From Anas platyrhynchos (lineage: Eukaryota > Chordata > Aves > Anseriformes > Anatidae), in contig NC_092606.1 in the NCBI RefSeq assembly GCF_047663525.1, positions 7,624,501 through 7,688,500 of the forward strand: a DNA stretch of 64,000 bases, in the 5' to 3' direction. Both the position numbers and the translations under genes were made by a program. Positions 36,331 through 48,300 of the stretch are shown here, piece after piece. Each line of letters opens with the position of its first letter. Position 1 is the stretch's first letter. The notes under the pieces were generated by a model. The model saw nothing but the letters and a program-made list of their open reading frames with translations. It was not told the origin of the DNA and searched no databases.

Positions 36331-39300
36331 GTAAAAGGGGGGGGACGCGGCCTCGCTGCGCTGCTCCGGGCCGGGCCGCCGCGGCCTGCCCAGCCCCGGG
36401 CTCGCCTGCGGAGCTCCGCCGGCCTGGGTGGCGGCTGCGGGGAGCCCCGCAACCGGGGGGGGGGGGAGGCGGCCGGGAGAGGCCCTGTGGGGACGGAGGG
36501 GCCCGGCTGGGGGCTGGGAGGCCGTGGTGGGGTAGGGGCGGCTCCCCCAGCGTGGTGGGGCCGGGGGAGGCCCGGCGGGGGGAGGTTGGTAGGGCCGGGG
36601 GGTGCTGCCGGGCAGGGCTGGCGCGGTGCTGTGGCCGCAGCAGGTGCTCGGGGGCTGGCCTGGCGCTGGGCGTGCAGCCACCAGGAGCCCCAGAAGGCTG
36701 AGGTCGGGATCCCGGCGGGGAGAGTTGGCTCCTGTGCTGGAGGAGACAAAGGAAATGACAGCTCGCCCCTCGGGAGGAGCCCTGGCTACCTGTGTAGGAG
36801 CACGATAAGCTGTCCTGGAGGTTTTTGTCAGCAGGAGGTTATTTGTTTTGGGAGGGATTACAGACAAGGAAATATGATTTTTTTTTTTTTTTTTCCATGG
36901 ATTAGGTTACAGAGCTGTGTATGGATCAGAAGAGCTGTAATCAGTGCTTGGTTTGGAGATGGGATTGAAGGGACAAGTCCATCTGGGCATCCCAGAGCGT
37001 GTGGATGTGTGGGGAAAGGGCAGGAGAGCAAGAAACTGAAATTGAAGCTGGTCATGCTGGAGGAGGGCTGGGGAGAGATGCACAGAGCCTTGAAGGATAG
37101 GTGCTTACCCGGGCATGGCGCTATGCCAGAGCTCTCTCTTTTTTTTTTTTTCTTTTTTCTTTTTAGAGAGCAGATGAGTTTCCCTGGGAAAGTACTGTTA
37201 GAAAAGGGCAATCATGTATTCTTAATTATGCATATCTAGGGAATTGTGTGGGCTTTTTTTTTTCTTGGTGCCGTTACACAAGAAAGTGCTAATAATCTAT
37301 GGGGATTTCGGTCTACCTTGTCAAAGTGTTAATGATGGAGGTGCTTGGATTTTTTTTATTTTTTACTTATATTTTTCTCCATTAAGGTCAATAATTGCAT
37401 GGTCGTCCTGTGAGAGCACTAGGGGGAAGGTGAATTTACTTGCTGTCGTGACTGTAAGGTTGCTCTTGGTATGGGTTACTCGTGTGCTTTGTGGCAAATA
37501 ACCATTGTTTATTGTTCTTTAGCCTTTTCTTGTGAGAGCTACAGAACAGCTTGCGACGATTTTTCTTCTTGGCTCTTGCAGAGAATCTGGCTGTAGGTGT
37601 GCAGTGGAACTGAGCAAATGTTTGCTGCTTCTTGACCAGGAAAGGTAGTTGTATGTTAGCTGTGTGTTAGAAGTTACAAGTTGGATAGAATTTTGTTCTT
37701 GCTGTTGTTTAAAAAGACACAAAGGTGCGAGTAAAACTTAGTAATTTGGTAGGTTGATGAAGTCTGTCTTGTAAGAGGTATGGGTTGCTGTCCTTCTCAT
37801 GTCTTTCATCTGTGGAAAGATGAGGATACTGTAAATAAGACCCATGGTTGGGAGGGAAGTGGCTGGAAGTTGGATGGATTCTGAAAGTTGTTGCTGTGTC
37901 CTCGCACTGATGAACTTAGAGCTTCTAAAATGGCTCCTCTCCCCCATCCTTTGGCAGTGATAGGCCCAGTTTTTGGTTTTCTTTTCATCCACTTTTATCA
38001 CTCTACTGCAGTTCTCAAGCCTGACGGGCTTTTTTTTTCTTTTGTGTAACTTGCAAAAAGTGTGCCTTGAAACTTCTCCGTTGTGTTTTAATATGGAGAA
38101 AAAGTAGAAGTGATTTATTCAGTGTTTTTGGCCGTCCGCATTGAATTTATTGCTCAGAGGAGCAATGTAATTTCTGTTTTAAGGTTACATGTGACAAACC
38201 AGCACTGGATTAGTATGGCCCTTCAAGAAAAAGTTACAGCTTTTGTATAATTACTGACATTGGTTGTAAATACTGTGCGCATTCTTTACCTGTGCAAGAC
38301 GCATTGGCTACATTTTTTTGTTGTTGAAAGCAAGTATAAAAGAGTCTCATTAAAAAAATAATAATGAAACAATGTGAGAGGAATATTATATTAGAATATA
38401 TATTCAATTCTAAAGCCCATACTGAAATGAAAATGGTACCAAAAGAGAGGTAGAGTAACACAAAGAAAGAGGAGAAGAATGGATGTTGGGTCCTACCCTG
38501 TTTTTGTACTTTGGCTTAGTATAGAAGTTAATAACCCTCTAATTCTTTTGTATGGGGTAATAGAGTTTCCATATGATAACAATCGCAAAAGGCTAAGTGC
38601 AGAGTCCTCTGGCTGCTCATGTGGCTTGGTGCACTGTGCTGTTAACTCTTAGCTGATTGTGGCAACCTCTGCTGCAAGTAGGTGTGTGCTCATTGATCCT
38701 GGTCAAGGTGGCTTTTTTGTGGATTTCTTTTATTAACATGTGTCATCTAGGTGATATGACTGGAATGGTAATGCCTGATTTGTAAAATAAATAAATAAAT
38801 AAAATAATAAATCATATTTTTAAGGTGGGCAGCTTCCTTGGGCTTATTTCAGATCTGGATGCTTGCCATCTCTGAAAATAAGGTTACCAAATAAAATGTT
38901 TTGACATAGTTTTTCCCTGTCAGATTGTTTGGGGTTTGATGTCTCTCCTTCTTATATCTGGAAGATGCTTCAGTGAGGGAGCTGCTACTACATAAAGCGC
39001 TAATTCTTCAAGACTTAATTTGCATATCCTTGCTGTTATTATTTGCAAATTATTGAACTCTCCTTACCGCACTAGTGAACTTAAACTGTTCGTACGCTCA
39101 GGCTGGTAAATAGTAACCGCTGATATTCTGTGATAAGGGAAACCCTTAGTGGCATGGTCTGTTGAACACTAGAAGAAAAAATCACCAGCCAGGTGATCGG
39201 AGTCACTTTTTCTTACTCCTGTGCTCAGGCCAGTAAAAATGCTGTCTCTTTTTTGTGGTCAGAGTCAGATGGCAGCTGTCAGCGCAGAGAAGCGCTCAGC

Positions 39301-42300
39301 TGCATGCAGGAGGTTGGAAGACATTGCCATCTTGGGTTTAGTACCACTGGCAGCACCGGGGGCTGTGCTGCTGCCTCGTACCAGTACCGTGGGATCCTCC
39401 CGACAGGAGCAGAGATCTTGCTGTCGCTGTACTTCTCACTTGCCTCAGAGGTTGGCCACTGCCAGTGGAGGGGTCTGGAATGTCACATAGACGATGAACT
39501 AACGAAACTTAAGCCTTAGCCACTTACTATGGTTCTAGTTATTTTCCTTACACATATCACTTTTAAAATGAAGTTGAAGTATCTAAATATGCTATTACTC
39601 ATCTCAAAAGCTAGGTGTGGTTGGTAAGGGACTGATTTTGAGCACTGCAGTTTAGCTCTGTGTTGTTGATGTAACTGTCAAAAGTTAAACTCTTGTCTCT
39701 TGGGTACTAACTGCAGAATTGCTGGTACTTTCCAAGAGCCCCCAAATTCCTTCCCTTTCATTTTGCTTGCTTTTAATTTAGCATGCTATTTAACAGTTAT
39801 TAAACAAACATGTTCAATTGAAAAAAAAAATCAACACAAATGAACACATCTCTTTTTCAGTTGTAGATTTTTCTGTTTGTTCAGTGGACCCATCTGGAAT
39901 TTGGCTTCAGAAGTGAGGCAGACACCTCGAACATACACCTCTTAGAATTTCTGAGGAAGTTTTGATCAGCTCGGCAGGTCGGTTTGCTCTGGAGTGGAAA
40001 TATGCACATTCAGGGTGTCTGCTTTCCATATGAAGCCAAGTCCCAAATCTCTCTCTCAATTTTGAGAAATGTTGTGACCCTGTTTGTTAAAATTAGCTAT
40101 TGACTTGCCTGAAGGCAGAGTGAATATACTTTATGACATGGACTGTCTGTCTCTCTCTTGTATTTTAAGCACTGGAAAATAAAAATTCTCTGCCCGGTTT
40201 TATTGCTTCTTGGCCAGTTCACCACCATCATTGACAAGATGGCCTTCCGAAATGTTTTCTGTCCTTTCTGGCCTGCTGCCTCAAGATGCTTAGCTGCTTT
40301 CCCATAGCCCTTTGTGGGTGGAGCGGATTCCCACTGCGGAACTAGTTTGTGTGTGCTCCCTTGGAAGTGATTGAGGAAGGAATTTTGTTTTAAAACTTTT
40401 AAGAAGCTAAAACAAACAATGTCTCCCAGCGTGGGAGTGGACCAGATCCCATTGGCTTCATAACGGGAGATGGTTGAATGGCAGGCTTTCGCTGCAGGCA
40501 CTTTATTAAAAAATTCTTCTAAGATGTGAAGTTTTCTATATTAGATATATATATATGTATGTATATAATTCTGTTTAAATAAAGGTTTGTATTTAAAACA
40601 AAAAGCATGAGGTTATGGCTTTGCTCTGACTGAAGTCTTCCAAGATAAGCACTGATAGCACTGATAAGCAGCACTTACCAAGCAGACTTCCAAACTGTAC
40701 CTGACAACAAGGCTGGGGTGGGAAAGAAAAACAAGACAAGGAGTAGCTGTAAATGCCATTCTGTGTGTGTTTAAGAGTAACATCTTTCTTTCCAAAGGTC
40801 TAGTGCTTCTGAGTGGTTCGTAGTCGTTACTTGCAGAGTTGTTTCCAGTACCTGCGCCAGTGGAGTCTGAGTTACTGGTGCTAGTCTCTGCAAGTTACTC
40901 TATAAATAGGATAAGTGTTGTGTAATTTTAGTCATGGTATAGTCAGTTAAGCATGATGATGAATTATCTCTGGAAAAATGTAAATCATTTGACATCTTTA
41001 TATAAATTGGCATAGGAGGAACATGTGAGGAGTGTACCCTGAGGTAGGATTTCTGTATTTTTCAGGAAATACAGGGTTGCTTTTGAGTACTTTGCTGAAA
41101 TATCCCTGGTGCTTGAGAAAAACGCTGGCTTGTTGTGTCTCATTATTAATGGTGCGTATCGTACCTTCAGAGTGCAGAACTGCAGCACATCCGTTAATGT
41201 AATGATGTCTTTCATTTGCATAGTAGCTTGTAAGTACAAAATGAAGATGGATGGCCTGACTGATGTATTTTCTTTCTAACCCAGCAGCATTTCAGCCCGT
41301 GGCCTTCAGACCCCTGTCACTCAGGTGCTCCTTCTGTGCTGCCTTCCACAAACCCCTTAAAAAGTAACTCTGTTGTGAGAAGGCTTTAAGTCTGTTTTTT
41401 TTTTTTATAAAGGAGGCCTGGGGGGTTCTAGGAAAACAAAACAAAACAAAAGGACTGAAAAACCACTGATTTCACCTGTCAGAACAGAGGAAACCTCCCT
41501 AGGTATCCTTGACACCAGGAGGGCCACTTGATGTCTGTCTCTGTAACTGCTTTCTTCTTAGCTTATAGTGTGCCCAAGTCAGTTATTGAGAAAACTTCAC
41601 AAATTGCTGTGTTTTGTTTTGTTCCTGTTTTCCTTTTTTCCTACTCATGTCTGCTTCTTTCAGCCACGACTTCTGTTGGCAGCCAGCTGCCTTGCGGTGC
41701 CTCTGTTCTCCCTCCTGTCCTCATCCCGTGCTCATCTTCTGTGGTCAAGCCCCTCCACATACAACAGAGAATAAAATGAAAGCTTTCATGTCACCCTTCA
41801 CATCTGTTTCCGTCTCCCCTGGCAATTTCTGTTTCCACACAGCTAAGTGACTGGTTAATTCCTCTGAAACATCGCCTTGCGTGACCTTTGGATGCTTCCC
41901 CTCCAAGGCCAAGCGGCTGTTTGACCGTCCTGGACAACTGCTGCTGCTCAGCTCATCCTCTGGTTTCCTCAGGGCTCCTTCCCACCCACCATCACCTCCT
42001 CTTCCTTAAACACTGCTCTCCCTCCTGCAGGCCTTTTGCTGCCTCCCGTCTGTGGACAACCCCTGTTTCTGCTCCAGCCTTTGTTTGCTCTGCTCTCTGG
42101 TTGGGATGTCCTCAGTATCCTTCCTCCATGCCTCCATTCTGCTGCTGGAGAAAATTGTAGGAGTGCACTTTCTTCATGAAAAATTTCTTCTTTTCTTTTC
42201 CAGGCAGCACTGCTTGCCAGCTATGCTGATTCTTAGCTTGTTTGCTGTTCTGTTGTGGACTTTTTTTTTTCTTTTTAAGATCTTACCAGCTTTTATTAAA

Positions 42301-45300
42301 AAGAGAAGGTCTTCTCTTGCTTTCCTCTTGGTACAGAGCAGGTACTCACCTGCTTTTTAGCCCCACTGCCTTATGCATCTCATGCAGATTCAGTGTTTTC
42401 TCCGAACCAGCTGTAGAGTTTGGCAGGCGTTGGACCTCAGCTACTCACCTATTTATCATGAGATTGGCTGACATCTGATTCTTTATTACCTTGGTTTCTT
42501 TATTTGTAAACCAAAGCGGTTATATGCATCACGGATTGCAGAAATTAATTGCTGGAGGTTAACTGCTGTTCTCCTTTGGAACGGTAGAGAAACACAAGAG
42601 CCCCAAACCTCACCACCAGAGCAGTTCTGAAGACGTGGCTTGGGTAGGGAGCAGGGCAGGCAGCCCGCTGTGTGACTCCTCACATCGTGCTGCAGGCTGC
42701 TAGAGCCCTGTGTTGCCTCGTGTCCCCACCATAACTGCAAAATAGATCTTAAGAGCTTAAAACAAACAAACAAAAAGTCTACCAAGCCTGATTTAATAAA
42801 GAAGAGAGGCTTGTTGTGCTGTGGTGCTTCACACCAAGGGAAGAAATTTAAATTTAGGTGGGAATTTTTTTGTGTTCTTCTCCTTGTTTTGTGGCTTCTG
42901 AAAATAACCTTTCCAATAAAATTGTTATGTCATTTGTGTTCTGTAGAAATTATACATGGCAAAGAAAATCAGAATCAATAATTGAAAGACAGCAGAATTG
43001 TTTCTGTGGATGCTCCTGAGGGTATGGCTTGTAGGTGAGAGGAAGCGATTAACCAAGGATGAGACCAACCCAGCTTTGTTGATTGAGCAGTGTTGCCAAG
43101 GCTTTAAGAAAGTATCCCGAATAGACTGCGTGATTTGTGTTGCTGCTTTTGTTGATGCATGTTTTTAATTTCCAGCCAGTTGCAACAAGGCTTGAAACGC
43201 TATTTAAATGGCAAAAAAAAAGAGAAAAATATGCAAAATTGTAAAGAAGAAAGATCATTCTTTCACCTTCCTAAATTTTTGTCTAAATGCTTCCATGCAG
43301 AACTGTTTACCCACCGCACCCATGCCTTGGCAGGGTAACGTTGTATTTGCACGTGTGGTTACCATTGCAATGTTCCTCAGCAAGAGATCTTTGTGCCATG
43401 TGTTAAGTGCTGCTACAGCAGTGCTCTGTGAAATGATTGGGTTGGCAACGGGGTTGGTTACGTTAAAGAAAGAAACACAGAATCAAGTAACTTGCAAACA
43501 CTAACTTGTCTACAAACACAGAATATAGAAATATTCCTGACATCTGTATTTGCACTGGCTTAATCTATAGAGGGAAGAAGCACAGATGAGTGCTAGAAGT
43601 TACTGTTCAAGCAGCTGATTATCTTAACCATCCCTATAAAGGTCAGTGTCTGGTGTCCCTTCAGAAAATCGTATTTCCTAAGGCCTGCTGAAGATGTCCT
43701 AGACTCCCATTGACTACAGACACGAGGGTTGGAACACCCATCTTACATTAGCGGTGGGCTGTGCCAAGATCCCTGATGTAACTGAGCTGTGCTGTTACTT
43801 GCTTTATTTTGGTGGAATATGAAACTCGAGTTTGGCTCTGTTCATTCAAAGCACCTCATAAACTGACATCTTTATGTCATCTGTTACATTTTCTTTTAGG
43901 GATGATTAATTGGTTTCACGTAATACTTTCTTAATTGTCAGCTCACAATGCCTGTTTACATTTTTTCTTTGTGTGTGTCTAGAGACGTGTACTAAATTAA
44001 TGGGAAAGCAATTAGCCAGACTCCAGATTCAGTGCTTGACTGACACCTCTAACTGTGAGCATTACAGCTGTCTGCCTGGTCTGCACAGCTCCTGCCTGAC
44101 TTCTAGATGAAACCAGGGATGAAGATGCTAAATCCCTCCATAGTGTAGAAAACCCTGGTGGATTCGCTGGAGGCACGGAGGCTAACATTTACCTGATGAT
44201 ATGCAGGAGGGGTTGTGATGGCTCGTTATAGGGTCTGATTTAGCTGCAGTTTTGCACTCGTGTCCTTGCTTTCAAATAGAAGTAAATGTGAGCCTAACCT
44301 GGCTGTGGCATTGAGCTGTTTTCCCATATGTTTTTCCCTCCAGCTCGGTTTTGTACCAGTCTGAATGCGCTTACATGGGAGACACCAGTTCAGTTGGGTT
44401 TGTTCAAACTGTGTGTGTAGAAACATGGGTGGGAAATGTGAGCTTTGGAGCTGGTGTTCTGGCACAGGTTATGTTGCAACTGCCCCTAGATGGCCTGAAT
44501 GGAAATCAGGATTTGGAGAAGGCCATTTATCGCTTTTATGACAGCCATAAAGTCTTGTAAAGAAAGAAAAAGGGGAAAAACCCAACCCTACCCTACACTG
44601 AGCTCGGTCGCCAGAAGGGAGCGCAGGGCAGAAGGCAAGCCAGGCTCCCAGAGTCGTGTTCCCTCCTCACCTTTGTGCCTGCTTGACACGTGGGAGCCGC
44701 TGCTGGGCCACTTCGGCTCAGCCACCCGGTGGAGAGCCGCTCGCTGCTGGATTAATGAGTTAATTGATTCAGTGAGTATTAGAGCTGGCACAAAGGAAGG
44801 GGTGGGGACCTCCCGGCGGCGATACGGATGTGTTGTGCAGACTCCTGTTCATGGTTTGAAGCAGCCTGCAGCCTCGCTGCCGTGTTTGTGGTGGTTCTGG
44901 TACGTGTCAGCCACGTGACGAGCGTGGGCAGGGTCCCGATGGGCTGAAAGTAAGTGGTTTGACACCTCTCCGTCCCCAGCTTTGTGCTGTATCACCTCGC
45001 TGCACAGCCCCACGGGTCCTCGTACTGTGCTGGGGCTAACCCGGGGTGAGGTGGGGGCCTGGGTTACCCAAAAAGGTTAACACCAGGGCTTCAGCTTACT
45101 TCAAATGATCATAATAACTGCAGGTTTAGTTAAGTCCTCATGTTGTTTTGCTTATTCCCCAGGCATATATATATATTGAAATGTTGCAGTGTAAATGAAA
45201 ACTTCATGCTGGAGGAGGAATTTCTTCCTTTTTAACTGCTCAGAAATGCGTTTAGTGACAAGTGGTAGCAAAAAGTAGAAATATATAGACTGATGGCAGT

Positions 45301-48300
45301 GCTTCCTGTCAAGAAATAGATTATGGAGACTTGGGGGAGTAGGAGGCTGTTGTTCTCAGGGAAACTATTAAATTGCTGCAGAAACCTTACTCCCAATGAT
45401 AGGGACTGTATCCTGTTCCTTATCAAATAAAGATGTTAATCATCTTTTATTAGTTGTCATACTGTACTTATCACCACGGTGTCTCCATAAATACATCTGG
45501 CAGCCGCATTTTCCAGGCCATTTATCAAGATTTATATCCTGGAAGTGGTTACTCTGAGGCACCATGTGTTCATGCCTGCAAGGGGCTCTTCTCACAGCTA
45601 ACACTTCTGAAATGACTCTGCCTTGAAACCGGGTCCTAGCCTGGTCCTGTCCTCAGTTCGTTCTCTGGCTACCCGTTTGGGCTGCCAAATGTTCTAGGAA
45701 GGGGCAGGGAGCCATGGAGAGAAAGGAACTTGATATTAACCCCTCTTATGGTGCTTGTTCACAGTCCTCACACGGGACCCAAGAGTCCCGTGTGAGGTCC
45801 TGCTGTCTTAGAAGCTTTTGTGGTACCTGTAACCATATGTGGGTGCTGTCTGGTAGCTGCAGGGGTGGGAAGCGTTTGTGTGCTGTTCCTGACCATGTTG
45901 GTTTTGAAATTGTGCAGAGGCTGACTTGCTTTCGGTGGTGCTCTCCTCACACCTGTAGAAATGGTAGAGGAGCTTTTTGGTTTTCTCATTGTCTTCTGTT
46001 GGTCTGCCTGTGTGTTTCTCTCCCCAGTCAGATATTTCAATTTTGTTATCTTTCTTGGAGTTTCTCGCTCTGCTGGGTCATGGTTAGTTTGTTCCTTCTG
46101 CACAGAGATGGGGTGGCAGGGTGTTGGGATGGTACGTAGCCTGAAGGCTCCCAAAGCCACACCACAATTAATCAGCCCTACGGCAAATGGCAGCACAGCG
46201 TGAGGTCTTGCAGGAGTGGTATCTGGAAGAATTTGGAATTAATGGGAACGGGTATGTTTTATACATTCACTTACTTCATCGCAGCGAACAATGCAGTGGG
46301 GTTGTTTTGTTGCTCTGGGAGCTGAGTCACACTTTATTCACTTTTTTTTTTCCCTAAAAGAGGACAGCCATTAATAAATCTGTGAGCGATGTGACAAACA
46401 TGTTAGAAGGAGTCAAAGGGATTTTTTCTCCTCCCACTGCAGATGAGTCAGCAATTACAGTATTGTGAAAGAAAATCAGCACCGAGTTTGTTGTCTGGGC
46501 ATGGTAAACGTTTACATCTTAAAAACCATTTATACTAGCGGTGTTCTGAGTGCTGGCTTCTGTAAGTGGTCTCCTGCATAGTGGAGTGAGTGTCAGAAGC
46601 TTTCCCCAAATGCCCGTCCATCTGAAATGAGAATATTTGATCAGCACAGCAGATTTCTGGTGGTTTACTCAAACAGGTATTAAGCACTGTTTCCATTATG
46701 TCTTTTTGCAAGGTAAGATCCTCTGAAGACCTCTGTCAGGGGTAATTGCCACGTGAAGTAGCGTTGTCCCATTTTGAACTTTGGCTGTTTTGTACACGTG
46801 ATGGTTAGATCTGGGAGCGTGGCAAGGCTTGGCAGAAGCCTTCCTGCACAAACATGAAGGCTCATTCATATTCTCAATGTTACTTTGGTGAAGAAGAATG
46901 GAGCTGCCTGGCTGTTTATTGGGACTTCAAAATACTACAGGAGGGGAGTAGCTGGCGCTGCTGGAGGGTTTTATTTAGGGGCTGAAGGAACCTCCTCTGT
47001 CTGCTTGAAACACCTTTCTGCTGCCTGCCTAGCTTACTGGTTAGTGAGATAGGACAGCCTGATGAAATAAAAGGAGTGGCAACGTGCACGTGAACGCTGA
47101 CGTGTTTGACAGGTGCATTGTTTAAGCGTAGACACCGTACTAAATGCTTCAAAAGCTTTGCCAAAGGATCAAGTTGGACTGTGACTGCAGGGTATGTAGA
47201 TCCAGACTAGCTTTAAGCTGATAGTGGTATAATCGTAGCAGCAATGACACTCAGCACAAGCTGTGAATCCTTTTAGAGAAACCTGACCAATACTTGGATG
47301 CTTAACCTTTGCTGTGGTTTGTGCTGTCATCACCATGCTCGCTTGTTTGCTCAAGCAGTGGCTGGCCTGGGTAAATGTACACAGCCTGTAGAGTAAATAA
47401 ACCCTCCATAAACCCAAGAAGTCATTGAATTTTATTTCTGCCAAGACTTTTTTTTTTTTTTAAATGAGCCTCTTATAAGGAAAGGTTATAAAAATGAAAA
47501 ATTGTCAGTGTTACAGCAAGGGAGAATAAGATAGAAGCACAGAGAGATCAAGGAACATGCTGGTGACTGAGATGAGAGTAATAACTCAGTTCTCTCTTTT
47601 TTTTTTTTGTCTCTATAGGTGAATTCAGTGTCTCTGTTCACTAAGCTGTAACTTGCTTGCTGTTGGTTTACAGGGAACTCAAACTCATTGTGTTTCTGAG
47701 CAGATTCAGTGATGGTGGCAGTAGGATGACCACGTGCAGCCAAAATCCTTTCTCTGGCTCACCATCCATCATGATGTCTAGCTGACTTTTCCTACACCGT
47801 GATTGATCCACTGCTGCCCTATTTAAATTACCATTTAATTGATGGGGCAGAGAGGGTGGTGTTACTCTTGAAAAAATACTGATAGTGTTTTCCAGAAGCT
47901 TTGAGGGATTGTACTCCTCACCTTCCAAAGTCTCAATGGCAGGAATTAATTAGAGGAAAAACTAAGGACAACAAAACCCCACGTTCATTGGCTTGAAACT
48001 TGCATGGAGAAGGTCAAGTGTGTGCACAAAACGGCAAAAGGTTGGTTAAAGGGTAAAGGAAAAGGACCTGCTACTGTGGTGAGGGGTGCAGGAAAAAACA
48101 GGCTACTGATGGAGGTAGGGGACTGCCCTTGGGAGTTGAAGGTGCTTTTGGCAAATGTAAAATAAATTACTGGGGAAAAGAGTCCAAGCCCACTTCTGTG
48201 CATACAACCCTATGTAAATAGCTGCATTCCCGTGATACCTGATGCGAGTGACCGCTGTTCCATTGCATTCTGATTTAAATAATGTTTAGCTAAGCATAAA

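Larger units (their letters stand above)
35830..36720 (+). promoter_or_regulatory. RABEP1: CpG island promoter of RABEP1
   Basis: The sequence turns abruptly to very high GC with dense CpG at about 35.83 kb and returns to normal composition by about 36.75 kb. The island spans the 5' UTR, the ATG at 36297 and the start of intron 1. GGGGCGG and CCGCCC-type GC boxes are frequent, and no TATA box is evident. The very long open frames here (up to 308 codons on the minus strand) are proline/arginine-rich composition artefacts. Confidence 0.8.

Noticed and set aside
35823-36867. Very long open frames on the minus strand over the RABEP1 island (308, 236 and 89 codons)
   Set aside because: They are proline/arginine/glutamate-rich products of GC-rich DNA and the TCC tract, overlap a well-supported gene start on the other strand, and match no family.
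38784-38811. Cluster of AATAAA hexamers as polyadenylation signals
   Set aside because: Produced by the AAAT repeat and located in intron 1 without a preceding terminal exon.
45740-45820. MicroRNA precursor at the 13-bp hairpin
   Set aside because: The stem stops at 13 bp and flanking bases do not pair; a precursor needs roughly 30 bp of imperfect stem.
45714-46203. Opposed open frames of 141 and 142 codons in RABEP1 intron 1
   Set aside because: Antisense to each other over the same DNA, with no family match. The perfect hairpin there was kept as an observation, but not a gene.
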